Positions 1 to 9,012 of a stretch of 64,000 bases of DNA are shown here, piece by piece. Position numbers and translations under genes: made by a program. Within the stretch, counting starts at the first letter, position 1, and each line of letters starts with the position of its first letter. The notes beneath the pieces were generated by a model. It was not told the DNA's origin. It did not search any database and worked only from the letters and a program-made list of their open reading frames with translations. The DNA is from Pseudomonas sp. NFR16 (lineage in GTDB: Bacteria; Pseudomonadota; Gammaproteobacteria; Pseudomonadales; Pseudomonadaceae): the NCBI RefSeq assembly GCF_900108875.1, contig NZ_FNYJ01000004.1, positions 371,056 to 435,055 on the forward strand, read 5' to 3'.

Positions 1-1
1 C

Positions 2-1423
2 AACGTGATTCTCGTCGCGCTGGCGCTGGTGATCTACGCCTGCGTGATGGGGTTGCAGTTCAAGCAAGCCATGCACGAACAGGCGGACGCATTGGGGCAG
101 GCCCTGACCACGCAAACAGCGACCTCCGCGACAGAGCTGCTGGTGTCCAACGACATCCTCAGCCTCAACGTGCTGCTGGGCAATCTGGTCAAAAACCCGC
201 TGGTCGCTCACGCCGCTATTTATAGCGTGGACAACCGCATTCTTGCCGAAGCCGGCCAGCGCCCGAAAAACGGCCTGCTGGGCGAAGCCGAAGGGCTCTA
301 CGAGATCAAGGTCACATTCCAGGATGTCGTCGCGGGCACCCTGCGCATCAGTCTGGACATGACTCAGTTCCAGCAACCGCTGACCATCAGCCTGCAAAGC
401 ATGGGCATTCTCGCGGGTATTCTGCTGGCGCTGGCATTGGCGCTCAGCCTGCGCCTGGGGCGTCACATTTCCACGCCCATGCTGCAATTGCGCATGTGGT
501 TGCGTTACATCGATCCCTACACGCCGGCAACAGATCGTCAGGATGAAATCGGCGATCTGGCTCGCCAGCTCAAGGCATCTTACGCACCGCCTGAGCCGGA
601 ACCGGAGCCAGTCCCTGAGCCCGAGCACGCCGATGATGACAGCTCGCCCGAATTCGACGCCAGCGATCTGGGTGATCACGATTTCGACGATGCGCCCAAG
701 CCGCGCGCCACGGCGATCCCTGCACGACGTATCGTTGCCGAGGAAGACGAAGAGGACGAAGACGATCCGTTTGCCGATCTGCGCGACGACTCCGCGGTGG
801 CCCAGAAGCCTGCGCCGCGGCCGATGCTCCCGGTCGTTCCTTCACAGCCGCAATACAGCGCAGTGCTTGCCGTGCAGTTGGGCTCTCAGGAACAATTGCG
901 TCGCCTGCCACGCGCCCGCTTGACCGAGCTGCTCGAGCGTTATCGCGACTGCATCGATCAGGCTGCTTCGCTGTACGACAGCGAGCTTCACACGCTGAAT
1001 GACGGCAGCTCGCTGATGGTGTTCAGCACCCAGGACAGCGGCGATGATTACCTGACCAATGCCATCTGCTGTGGCGAGCTTCTTCGTGCATTGAGCCACG
1101 CCTTGCAGATTGAAGTCGCAGACAGCGGCATCACCCTGCAATTGCAGCTCGGTCTGACGCTGGGCGAAGGCCTGCACGGCATGAACCAGATCGACCTGCT
1201 GTTGACCGAAACCGCGCAGGACGCATTGGCGCTGTCGCAACACAGTCGCAACCTGCTGCTGGTGGAACGCAAGATCAGCGAAGACCACACCATTCGTCAG
1301 CGTGCTCGCATTCGCCCCATCGCCAGCCCGGAAGGTGCCAGCTGCGTCGAACGCCTGATGGAGCCCTATCCATCGATGCTCGAACGCCAACTTGCGCGCA
1401 TGCACGAGGCGCGCAAGGTCTGA
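2..1423 (+). CDS. AhpA/YtjB-family membrane protein (5' end outside window)
   Basis: The reading frame is open to the left edge, so the N-terminus lies upstream; the first hydrophobic stretch visible (LVALALVIYACVMG) is the first membrane segment. A periplasmic sensor-like region follows, then a second membrane segment (MGILAGILLALALALSL, about residues 130-146 of the visible part), a HAMP-like stretch, and an acidic Pro/Glu-rich linker of about 90 residues. The last 180 residues look like a degenerate class III nucleotide-cyclase fold; I see no intact metal-binding aspartate pair. The family is found in gammaproteobacteria next to serB (AhpA/YtjB, formerly Smp); its function is poorly defined. 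The gene converges on the next one, with a shared terminator hairpin between them. Confidence 0.8.
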   Translation, partial: NVILVALALVIYACVMGLQFKQAMHEQADALGQALTTQTATSATELLVSNDILSLNVLLGNLVKNPLVAHAAIYSVDNRILAEAGQRPKNGLLGEAEGLYEIKVTFQDVVAGTLRISLDMTQFQQPLTISLQSMGILAGILLALALALSLRLGRHISTPMLQLRMWLRYIDPYTPATDRQDEIGDLARQLKASYAPPEPEPEPVPEPEHADDDSSPEFDASDLGDHDFDDAPKPRATAIPARRIVAEEDEEDEDDPFADLRDDSAVAQKPAPRPMLPVVPSQPQYSAVLAVQLGSQEQLRRLPRARLTELLERYRDCIDQAASLYDSELHTLNDGSSLMVFSTQDSGDDYLTNAICCGELLRALSHALQIEVADSGITLQLQLGLTLGEGLHGMNQIDLLLTETAQDALALSQHSRNLLLVERKISEDHTIRQRARIRPIASPEGASCVERLMEPYPSMLERQLARMHEARKV

Positions 1424-1450
1424 TACCCGGTCGGGCGTGCGCAATCCGTT

Positions 1451-1536
1451 GTAGGAGCGCGCTTGCCCGCGAACGCGATATCCCTCCAACGCTGCGGCGA
1501 CTGACACCACGCATTCGCGGGCAAGCGCGCTCCCAC
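1451..1536. repeat. REPIN: inverted pair of REP sequences
   Basis: The left arm, GTAGGAGCGCGCTTGCCCGC (1451-1470) plus GAA, is repeated in reverse complement at about 1514-1536 (TTCGCGGGCAAGCGCGC and TCCCAC), with about 40 bases between. This is the usual pseudomonad REP doublet, located just after a stop codon in intergenic DNA. Confidence 0.85.
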
Positions 1537-1596
1537 AAACGGTCAGCGGCGAATGGATATATACGGTTTCGATCTTGACGAACTGTATGCCACCCA

Positions 1597-1627
1597 CAAA
1601 AAAGCCCGCATCACTGCGGGCTTTTTG
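1597..1627. terminator. Bidirectional intrinsic terminator
   Basis: CAAAAAAGCCCGCA, loop TCAC, then TGCGGGCTTTTTG. The G/C stem is flanked by an A-run on one side and a T-run on the other, so it can end transcription from both convergent neighbours. Confidence 0.9.
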
Positions 1628-1639
1628 TTTGCGCCTGGA

Positions 1640-2347
1640 TCAGAAGCGGAACACTTCAAGATCGGTGCGAATCGGGGAAGCCATTGGAATCTTTGGCTTG
1701 TCTTGATCGGTTCGGGTCTTGGCCGGTTGGGCGGCCTTTCTCGGTTCGTCTGCAACCAGCGGCTGGCTGGCAATCGGCTTCACCGCCACGCTCAATTGAT
1801 CGGCCAGACGCTGCAGCAATACGCCTTGCGCTTTGACCTGAGCAGCGGAGGTGCCGGCATGCGGCTCTTCAAGGTGAACCAGTTTGCTGTCGCGAACGGT
1901 GCCTCGGCGATCCAGCAGACGCCATTGCGCATCGAGCACCGCAGGCTGGTTCTCGCCCGAATCCAGACGGGTGATCGACAGCACGACTTGCACATCCGGC
2001 GTGAAGTTGGCTGCAGCCGGCGCCATTACCACGCGCTGGCTATCAAGCTTCCAGGCCAGCTGGCGAAGCAACAGCTGATCGATATCCGCCGACAGACTGC
2101 CCGCCCACCGACCGTCCGTCGAAGCCGTCAGACTGCCGTCCGGCTGGCGCTGCAGTAATGTTTCCCGTTGCAGATAATCGGCAACGGCAACCGGACCCAG
2201 CAAAACTGCGACTCCGGCACTTTGTTTCGGTTGCCCAGGTTCGCCGCTGTCCAACTGATAGAGCGAAGTGGGTTGATGAACGCTGCATCCGGCCAAACCT
2301 AAAACGCCAGTCAACAACAGAACAACAGGAACGCGTAGAAAATTCAT
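1640..2347 (-). CDS. PqiC/YmbA-like outer-membrane lipoprotein (ABC-type transport auxiliary family)
   Basis: The product starts with a short lipoprotein signal peptide ending in a lipobox LAGC followed by Ser, so it should be lipidated and sorted to the outer membrane. Residues about 25-190 resemble the PqiC/DUF330 family (opening LYQLD, a VAVLLGPV strand, and the PDVQVVLSITRLD core), which partners with MCE-type lipid transport systems; no MCE genes lie nearby. A Pro/Lys-rich tail of about 50 residues follows. The frame is open upstream to 2413, but the signal peptide begins at tandem ATG codons at 2350 and 2347, and GGACGGA is better spaced for the 2347 ATG. The substrate is unknown. Confidence 0.75.
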   Translation of the reverse strand: MNFLRVPVVLLLTGVLGLAGCSVHQPTSLYQLDSGEPGQPKQSAGVAVLLGPVAVADYLQRETLLQRQPDGSLTASTDGRWAGSLSADIDQLLLRQLAWKLDSQRVVMAPAAANFTPDVQVVLSITRLDSGENQPAVLDAQWRLLDRRGTVRDSKLVHLEEPHAGTSAAQVKAQGVLLQRLADQLSVAVKPIASQPLVADEPRKAAQPAKTRTDQDKPKIPMASPIRTDLEVFRF

Positions 2348-2479
2348 CATTCCGTCCAAGTGGGCACCCAAGGCGCGCCACGATGTCAAATACTCAAGAA
2401 ACCATGAAGGCACTCAGCCACGCCTGCACCTCAAGACGTCATATCATCCGTGAATATGCGCGATGACTCCAGCGATTCT

Positions 2480-2514
2480 GCGTCGATCTTCGTGACGAAA
2501 CGAAGATCGGACGC
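2480..2514 (-). terminator. Hairpin after parC
   Basis: GCGTC-GATCTTCGT pairs with ACGAAGATC-G-GACGC around a 6-base loop, 14 bases past the parC stop codon. The stem is strong but no T-run follows on the minus strand, so it could be a terminator or a 3'-end stabilising stem. Confidence 0.6.
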
Positions 2515-2527
2515 TCAAATCAGCTTC

Positions 2528-4786
2528 TTAAGCACCAGTTTCCACCAACAGGGCATCCACGCGCTGAAATCCACGTGGTAGCTTATTGCCACGTCTTCCG
2601 CGCTCGCCTTTGTAATGTTCCAGATCGTCAGCTTTGAGAGAAAGCGTACGTTTGCCAGCCTGCAGCACCAGAGTGGCGCCTTCCGGAATCACCGCCAGGT
2701 CGGTCACGAATTCTTCTCGGCTGGCAACGCGTTCGCCAGGAATGCCGATGATCTTGTTGCCTTTACCCTTACCCAGCTGCGGCAGATCGGCAATTTTAAA
2801 CACCAGCAGGCGGCCCTCGGTCGTAACCGCCGCCAGCCAGTTTTGCTCCCGATCTGGCACAGGACGCGGCAAGATGACCTTGGCACCCGTCGGCAGGCTC
2901 AACAGCGCCTTGCCCGCCTTGTTCTTCGCCTGCAGGTCCTCACCCTTCACAACGAAACCGTAACCGGCGTCGGAGGCGATCACGTACAGCGCGTCATCAT
3001 CGGGGAGCAGCACGCATTCGAACGTCGCCGCAGGTGGCGGCGTCAGGCGACCGGTGAGTGGATCGCCCTGGCCTCGAGCAGAAGGCAGCGTATGCGCTGC
3101 CAGCGAATAGCTGCGCCCTGTCGAGTCGATGAACACAGCGAACTGATTCGAACGCCCCGCCGCTGCTGCCTTGAATCCGTCGCCTGCCTTGTAGGAGAGC
3201 CCTGTTGCGTCGATGTCATGGCCTTTGGCGCAACGCACCCAGCCTTTTTCTGACAGCACGACCGTCACCGGCTCAGTCGGCATGAGCTCGTTTTCTGACA
3301 ACGCCTTGGCCTCGGCACGCTCCACGATTGGCGAGCGGCGATCATCGCCATAGGTTTCGGCGTCCGCGATCAGTTCGGAACGCACCAGCTTGCGCAACTT
3401 GGTCTCGCTGCCCAGCAGAGCCAGCAGCTTGGCCTGTTCCTTGAGCAGTTCATCCTGCTCGCCGCGCAGCTTCATTTCTTCCAGACGCGCCAACTGACGC
3501 AGCCGGGTGTCGAGGATGTAGTCGGCCTGGATCTCCGAGAGCTCAAAACGGGCAATCAGCTCGGCCTTCGGATGCTCGGCGGTGCGGATGATGTGGATCA
3601 CTTCGTCCAGATTCAGGTAAGCGGTCAGCAAACCTTCCAACAGGTGCAGGCGCTTCTGCACCTTGTCCAGACGGAATTGCAAGCGACGACGCACCGTGTT
3701 GATGCGGAATGTCAGCCACTCAGACAGCAGCGCCTTGAGGTTCTTGAGCTGCGGCTTGCCGTCCAGGCCGATGATGTTGATGTTCACCCGGTAGCTGGAT
3801 TCAAGCTCCGTAGTGGCGAACAGGTGTTGCATCAGCTCTTCAGGATCGACGCGATTGGAGCGCGGAATGATCACGATGCGGCATGGGTGCTCATGATCGG
3901 ACTCATCACGCAGGTCCGCGACCATCGGCAGCTTCTTGGCCTGCATCTGCGCGGCGATCTGCTCCAGCACCTTAGCGCCGGAAACCTGATGCGGCAGCGC
4001 GGTGACCACGATGTCGCCATCCTCGACACGGTAAACGGCACGCATGCGTACCGAGCCGCGACCACTTTCGTAGATCTTCAGCAGGTCGGCGCGCGACGTG
4101 ATGATTTCGGCTTCGGTCGGGTAGTCCGGCCCTTGCACGTGCTCACACAGCTGCTCGATGGTGGCCTTGGGCTCATCGAGCAAACGCACGCAGGCAGACG
4201 CGACTTCACGCAGGTTGTGCGGCGGAACGTCGGTCGCCATGCCCACGGCGATACCGGTGGTGCCATTGAGCAGGATATTCGGCAAACGTGCTGGCAATAC
4301 CGCCGGTTCGTCCAGCGTACCGTCGAAGTTGGGAACCCAGTCAGCGGTGCCTTGACCGAGTTCGGTCAGCAGCACTTCCGAATAGCGCGACAGGCGCGCC
4401 TCGGTGTAGCGCATGGCCGCGAACGACTTGGGATCATCCGGCGCACCCCAGTTACCTTGACCATCGACCAGCGTGTAGCGATAGCTGAACGACTGAGCCA
4501 TCAGCACCATGGCCTCATAGCACGCGGAGTCACCGTGCGGGTGGAACTTGCCGAGTACGTCACCGACCGTGCGCGCCGATTTCTTGTGCTTGGCGTCGGC
4601 GTCCAGGCCCAGTTCGCTCATGGCGTAGACAATCCGCCGCTGCACGGGCTTCAAGCCATCACCGATGTGCGGCAAGGCGCGGTCCATGATCACGTACATG
4701 GAATAGTTGAGGTAGGCCTGTTCGGTGAAGTCAGCCAGTGATCGGCGTTCTACGCCATCCAGGCTGAGGTCAAGGGAGTCGCTCAT
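2528..4786 (-). CDS. parC: DNA topoisomerase IV subunit A
   Basis: ParC is the DNA breakage-reunion subunit of topoisomerase IV, which decatenates daughter chromosomes with ParE. The 752-residue length is normal. The N-terminal winged-helix region carries the catalytic tyrosine in RYTEA (Tyr127), followed by the NGTTGIAVGMATDVPPHN segment. The quinolone-resistance region reads HPHGDSACYEAM, with Ser87 and Glu91 unchanged, so no target-site quinolone mutation is visible here. The last 250 residues are the beta-pinwheel DNA-wrapping domain. The start ATG is 10 bases after the upstream protease-like gene, so it is the last gene of the parE operon. Confidence 0.98.
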   Translation of the reverse strand: MSDSLDLSLDGVERRSLADFTEQAYLNYSMYVIMDRALPHIGDGLKPVQRRIVYAMSELGLDADAKHKKSARTVGDVLGKFHPHGDSACYEAMVLMAQSFSYRYTLVDGQGNWGAPDDPKSFAAMRYTEARLSRYSEVLLTELGQGTADWVPNFDGTLDEPAVLPARLPNILLNGTTGIAVGMATDVPPHNLREVASACVRLLDEPKATIEQLCEHVQGPDYPTEAEIITSRADLLKIYESGRGSVRMRAVYRVEDGDIVVTALPHQVSGAKVLEQIAAQMQAKKLPMVADLRDESDHEHPCRIVIIPRSNRVDPEELMQHLFATTELESSYRVNINIIGLDGKPQLKNLKALLSEWLTFRINTVRRRLQFRLDKVQKRLHLLEGLLTAYLNLDEVIHIIRTAEHPKAELIARFELSEIQADYILDTRLRQLARLEEMKLRGEQDELLKEQAKLLALLGSETKLRKLVRSELIADAETYGDDRRSPIVERAEAKALSENELMPTEPVTVVLSEKGWVRCAKGHDIDATGLSYKAGDGFKAAAAGRSNQFAVFIDSTGRSYSLAAHTLPSARGQGDPLTGRLTPPPAATFECVLLPDDDALYVIASDAGYGFVVKGEDLQAKNKAGKALLSLPTGAKVILPRPVPDREQNWLAAVTTEGRLLVFKIADLPQLGKGKGNKIIGIPGERVASREEFVTDLAVIPEGATLVLQAGKRTLSLKADDLEHYKGERGRRGNKLPRGFQRVDALLVETGA

Positions 4787-4796
4787 GCGGGCCTCA

Positions 4797-5318
4797 TCAT
4801 TTTGTCGTCTGACGCAGCAGCAATGTGCCGCCGCGCTGTGTGAATTCGAGTTGTTTGATGGCGCTCATGCCCAGCAGCACCTGCTCACCGTCCAGGCCGG
4901 GCACCACCAGGGCGCGCACATTGCTCAAGACGATGTCGCCAATTTGCAGCCGCTGCAGCGTGGTCCGGAATGCCTCGGTGCGGCCATTGGCCGTACTCAC
5001 CTGAACCCGCTCGCCACGCTCCAGGCGCAACGTGTCCGCCACTGGTTCGGGAATGGCGACATTGGTCGCTCCCGTGTCGAGCATGAACTGTACCGGGTGC
5101 GAGTCGATCTGCCCGCTCATGACGAAGTGCCCCTGACGGTTGCTCGTCAACTGCACTTCGACATAGCCATCACCCTGCCGTGAAGTAACGCTGGTGTTCG
5201 GGTTTTCCTGTCGCTGCTCCCAATCGCCGAAAAAACGCGTGGCCAGAAACAGCCCCGCAGCCCAGACGATGATCAGCATGAGACGCCCGGCGCGTCTGCC
5301 GGGTGGTGCCTGTGTCAA
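4797..5318 (-). CDS. Membrane-anchored retropepsin-like aspartic protease (TIGR02281 type)
   Basis: A 173-residue protein with one N-terminal membrane segment (LMLIIVWAAGLFLATRFF, about residues 13-30) and a single aspartic-protease domain carrying the signature LDTGATNVAI (about residues 80-89), where the Asp of DTG is catalytic. Retropepsin-like proteins of this size act as dimers. The domain is predicted to be periplasmic. The natural substrate is unknown. The start is a TTG whose TTGA overlaps the stop codon of the preceding gene, indicating translational coupling; the first internal ATG would fall inside the membrane anchor. Confidence 0.85.
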   Translation of the reverse strand: MTQAPPGRRAGRLMLIIVWAAGLFLATRFFGDWEQRQENPNTSVTSRQGDGYVEVQLTSNRQGHFVMSGQIDSHPVQFMLDTGATNVAIPEPVADTLRLERGERVQVSTANGRTEAFRTTLQRLQIGDIVLSNVRALVVPGLDGEQVLLGMSAIKQLEFTQRGGTLLLRQTTK

Positions 5319-6292
5319 GGCTTGCCGCCCCAGCCACCGGCTGGCGCAGCGAAGCGCCAGACGATCGGACGCTTTTCTCCGTCGGCGCGAGCGCCAAAGT
5401 TATTGTCGACCCCGACCCATGCACCGCTGTCATCGATGACCAGCGCTTCGGTCAGGCCGTATTTCTGGTCATACAGGCGATTGGGTTGCAGCGCTTCCTT
5501 TGCGAATGACCAGCACGCTTCGAGCTGCCCGGTCTCCAGAGAGCGTCGGCAGATGCGGTAGGCCGCGCGCTCAAGCGCGAACAACTTGCCCTTGTACAAC
5601 GAAATGTCCGCAAAGTCTTTGCCAACGGCCTTCCCGCCCACTTGCGGCGGCAGAATGTCATTGCCAGACTCGACCCGCAGAATACAGCTCGCATCACAGG
5701 CCCAGCCGTCTTTACCAAGGCGCGCCGTCAACAGACCTCGCTTGTCACGCTCGGCGGCCAGCCATAACTGATCGCCTGCCGGATTGATCGCGATACCTTC
5801 GAAAATCGCATTGAAGTGCTGCAGCATCCCTGCCGACTGTGCTTCCTTGACCAGCTTGCCCGGCAATTCCAGCCAGACCGGCGCCCCGTTGACAGGTACC
5901 TTGAGCACCGTGGCGTAAGCCTCGCTGACCAGATACCGGTTGCCGGCGGCATCGCAGCTCACGCCCTCGAAATCCAGATCGCCCCCACGAAGAATCGCCG
6001 AGGCCTTGGCCATCGCACGCAAGGTCGAAGACAGCCCGCTGTCTGGAATCGGCGGAATCTCGATCACCTGGCCACGGGCTTTCCAGACCGTCGCCGAGGT
6101 GTCGAGGCTGTACAGCAAGGTGTCATCGCGGTCGGAAACCGTCCACAACACGCCATTGCACGACGCCAGCCCCGACAGATTGCCGCCGATCATGTCGTCG
6201 ACCGGGTGCTCGGACAACAATTTCAGTTCGGGCAACGGTGCGGCGAAGACTGGGGCAGCGAGCAACAACAGGGCTGCAAACCAGGCTCGCAT
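5315..6292 (-). CDS. Exported phytase-esterase-like beta-propeller protein (PF13449 type)
   Basis: A cleavable signal peptide (about residues 1-17, ending VFAAP) precedes a domain with the features of the esterase-like-activity-of-phytase family: LSGLASCNGVLWTVSDRDD near the N-terminus, DLEGVSCD-type motif (LDFEGVSCDAAGNRYLVSE) and FEGIAINPAGDQLWLAAE, and a final strand ALVIDDSGAWVGVDNN. These are likely metal-binding blades of a propeller. It is expected in the periplasm; enzymatic activity is inferred only from the family name. The ATG shares its A with the parE stop codon (TGATG), so it is coupled to parE. Confidence 0.8.
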   Translation of the reverse strand: MRAWFAALLLLAAPVFAAPLPELKLLSEHPVDDMIGGNLSGLASCNGVLWTVSDRDDTLLYSLDTSATVWKARGQVIEIPPIPDSGLSSTLRAMAKASAILRGGDLDFEGVSCDAAGNRYLVSEAYATVLKVPVNGAPVWLELPGKLVKEAQSAGMLQHFNAIFEGIAINPAGDQLWLAAERDKRGLLTARLGKDGWACDASCILRVESGNDILPPQVGGKAVGKDFADISLYKGKLFALERAAYRICRRSLETGQLEACWSFAKEALQPNRLYDQKYGLTEALVIDDSGAWVGVDNNFGARADGEKRPIVWRFAAPAGGWGGKP

Positions 6293-8196
6293 CAGACCAG
6301 CACCTCGGCAAGGTTGCCCTTGGATTCGAGCCAGGTCTTGCGGTCGCCTGCACGTTTTTTTGCCAACAGCATGTCCATGATTTCCGAAGTGGCCTCGAAA
6401 TCATCCAGCGTCAGCTGGACAAGACGACGGGTGTTCGGGTCCATGGTGGTTTCACGCAGCTGCGGCGGGTTCATCTCGCCCAGACCTTTGAATCGCGTGA
6501 CCTGAGGCTTGCCGCGCTTCTTCTCGGCCACCAGACGATCGAGGATGCCATCGCGCTCAGCCTCGTCCAGTGCGTAATAAATGTCTTTGCCCAGGTCGAT
6601 GCGGTAAAGCGGCGGCATTGCGACGTACACGTGGCCGGCGTCGACCAGCGGACGGAAATGCTGCACGAACAGGGCGCACAGCAAGGTGGCGATGTGCAGG
6701 CCGTCGGAGTCGGCATCGGCGAGGATACAGATCTTGCCGTACCGCAACTGGCTCATGTCCGCCGCGCCTGGATCAACCCCGATGGCGACCGCAATGTTGT
6801 GGACTTCCTGGCTGGCGAGCACTTCGCCACCATCGACTTCCCAGGTGTTCAGAATTTTGCCGCGAAGCGGCAGGATGGCCTGAAACTCCTTGTCCCGCGC
6901 CTGCTTGGCCGAGCCGCCGGCAGAGTCACCCTCGACCAGAAACAGTTCGGCGCGCATCGGATCCTGGCCGGCGCAATCGGCCAGCTTGCCCGGCAGCGCC
7001 GGACCTTGAGTGATGCGTTTTCGCTCGACTTTCTTGCTTGCCTTGAGTCGGCGTCCGGCGTTGTTGATCGCCAGCTCCGCCAACTGCATGCCCATTTCAG
7101 GATGAGCGTTGAGCCACAGGCTGAATGCGTCCTTGACCACGCCGGAGACGAACGCCGCCGCCTCACGAGACGACAGACGCTCCTTGGTCTGGCCGGAGAA
7201 CTGGGGCTCTTGCATCTTCATCGACAGAACGAACGCGATCCGCTCCCAGACGTCTTCCGGCGCCAGTTTCACGCCACGCGGCAGCAGATTGCGGAACTCA
7301 CAGAATTCGCGCATGGCATCGAGCAAGCCCTGGCGCAGACCATTGACGTGAGTACCGCCCTGCGCGGTCGGGATCAGGTTGACGTAGCTCTCCTGAACGC
7401 TGTCGCCGCCCTCAGGCAGCCAGAGCAACGCCCAGTCGACGGCTTCCTTGTTACCCGCGAATGAACCACAGAAGGGCTCGTCGGGCAGGCGCAGAAACTC
7501 GTTCACCGAATCCTGAAGATACGAGCGCAGCCCGTCTTCGTAATGCCACTCGACTTTCTCGCCGGTGCCCTTGTCCTCGAAGCTGACCAAGAGGCCCGGG
7601 CACAGGACAGCCTTGGCCTTGAGCACGTGCTTGAGGCGGCTGACGGAGAATTTGGGACTGTCGAAATATTTCGGGTCCGGCGCAAAAAAGACGCTGGTGC
7701 CTGTATTGCGCTTGCCCACTGTGCCGACGACGGCCAGCTCGCTGGCCTTGAAGCCATCGGCGAAGGTCATTTCATATTCGTTGCCGTCGCGCTTGACCCG
7801 CACCCGCACTTGGGTGGAGAGCGCGTTGACCACGGAAATACCCACCCCGTGCAGACCGCCGGAGAACTGGTAGTTCTTGTTGGAGAACTTACCGCCCGCG
7901 TGCAGCTTGGTGAGGATCAGTTCGACACCGGAAACGCCTTCTTCCGGGTGGATGTCCACTGGCATGCCGCGACCGTCATCGGCCACTTCAAGAGAGTTAT
8001 CGGCGTGGAGAATGACCTGCACCGATCTGGCGTGCCCCGCCAGCGCTTCGTCGACGCTGTTGTCGATGACTTCCTGCGCCAGATGGTTCGGCCGCGTGGT
8101 GTCGGTGTACATGCCCGGCCGTTTGCGGACCGGGTCGAGGCCCGAGAGGACTTCGATGGCGTCTGCGTTATAAGAGCTAGCGCTGGGATTGGCCAT
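6292..8196 (-). CDS. parE: DNA topoisomerase IV subunit B
   Basis: ParE is the ATPase subunit of topoisomerase IV. In order: the GHKL ATP-binding domain (VLSGLDPVRKRPGMYTD, VIDNSVDEALAGHA, VADDGRGMPVD, GGLHGVGISVVNALS), the transducer domain, and a TOPRIM domain with EGDSAGGSAKQARD and DADSDGLHI. The length of 634 residues is that of ParE and not of the longer GyrB. It is the first of four tightly packed genes that end with parC. Confidence 0.98.
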   Translation of the reverse strand: MANPSASSYNADAIEVLSGLDPVRKRPGMYTDTTRPNHLAQEVIDNSVDEALAGHARSVQVILHADNSLEVADDGRGMPVDIHPEEGVSGVELILTKLHAGGKFSNKNYQFSGGLHGVGISVVNALSTQVRVRVKRDGNEYEMTFADGFKASELAVVGTVGKRNTGTSVFFAPDPKYFDSPKFSVSRLKHVLKAKAVLCPGLLVSFEDKGTGEKVEWHYEDGLRSYLQDSVNEFLRLPDEPFCGSFAGNKEAVDWALLWLPEGGDSVQESYVNLIPTAQGGTHVNGLRQGLLDAMREFCEFRNLLPRGVKLAPEDVWERIAFVLSMKMQEPQFSGQTKERLSSREAAAFVSGVVKDAFSLWLNAHPEMGMQLAELAINNAGRRLKASKKVERKRITQGPALPGKLADCAGQDPMRAELFLVEGDSAGGSAKQARDKEFQAILPLRGKILNTWEVDGGEVLASQEVHNIAVAIGVDPGAADMSQLRYGKICILADADSDGLHIATLLCALFVQHFRPLVDAGHVYVAMPPLYRIDLGKDIYYALDEAERDGILDRLVAEKKRGKPQVTRFKGLGEMNPPQLRETTMDPNTRRLVQLTLDDFEATSEIMDMLLAKKRAGDRKTWLESKGNLAEVLV

Positions 8197-8282
8197 GGGG
8201 TCTCGTCATCAAGTCGTTCATGAAATTTCGGAGTGACACTGTTCTACATTGTTGTTTCAGCACATGCGTCGATCCGGCCGGG

Positions 8283-8903
8283 CTACAGCACCGACAGATC
8301 GATCGCCTGGAGCAGTTCTGGCGCGAAACCGGCAAATCCGAGCAGAGCGGGCAGTTTCGACGCGAATCCTTGAAAACCATGATCGCCCCCGGCCTCGATG
8401 CGTAACGCGCAAGCTCGGTAAAATGCCTGCGCGCGACGATAATCCAGAGTTTCATCGCCGGTCTGCAGCCACACCTGGATACGCTGAGGATCTTGCGGGG
8501 CCGGCACTTCGAGCTCTGCCAGCGCTGCCACGTGATCGTGCGTCAGCTCCCAGCTCTCGCCGGTATATAGATTTTGTTGGGTGCCCAGAAAGCCGTCGAA
8601 CAACTGATGCGGATTCACCGCCGGGTTGATCAGCACGGCCTTAAGGCCATGACGCTCCGCCAGGTGAGTCGCATAGTAGCCGCCGAGCGAGCTGCCGACC
8701 AGTAATGGCCGCCCGCCCAGTTCTTCGATGGCGTTCTCAAGCTGGGCCACTGCCTGACGCGGATGATGGTGCAGCTCTGGCACCCGCAACTGCTCGCTCA
8801 AACCCAGGGTTTTCATCAACTCAGCCAGCTGTGTGGCTTTTTTCGACATCGCCGAGCTGTTCAAGCCATGTATATAAAGAAGCGTCGGGTGATCCTGGTT
8901 CAC
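8283..8903 (-). CDS. yqiA: YqiA/YcfP-family alpha/beta-hydrolase
   Basis: A small (206 residues) cytoplasmic esterase-type hydrolase. LLYIHGLNSS near the N-terminus forms the oxyanion-hole strand, GSSLGG (about residues 68-73) holds the nucleophile serine, and GGDHGF near the C-terminus holds the catalytic histidine. Esterase activity is known for E. coli YqiA, but the physiological substrate is not. It starts with GTG and lies 86 bases upstream of parE, next to cpdA, the same neighbourhood as in other gammaproteobacteria. Confidence 0.9.
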   Translation of the reverse strand: MNQDHPTLLYIHGLNSSAMSKKATQLAELMKTLGLSEQLRVPELHHHPRQAVAQLENAIEELGGRPLLVGSSLGGYYATHLAERHGLKAVLINPAVNPHQLFDGFLGTQQNLYTGESWELTHDHVAALAELEVPAPQDPQRIQVWLQTGDETLDYRRAQAFYRACALRIEAGGDHGFQGFASKLPALLGFAGFAPELLQAIDLSVL

Positions 8904-9012
8904 GCGGTTATCTCCAGATGCAGCGCATCAACACGCAAAGCCACGCAGTTTACAGGGACAACCCAGGGAAAACTCGTTTGTTGATCAACCGCTGAGGTTC
9001 GAAGCATTTCCA

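Noticed and set aside
2528..4786. gyrA as an alternative to parC
   Set aside because: The length of 752 residues, Ser87 context and neighbouring parE show it is parC.
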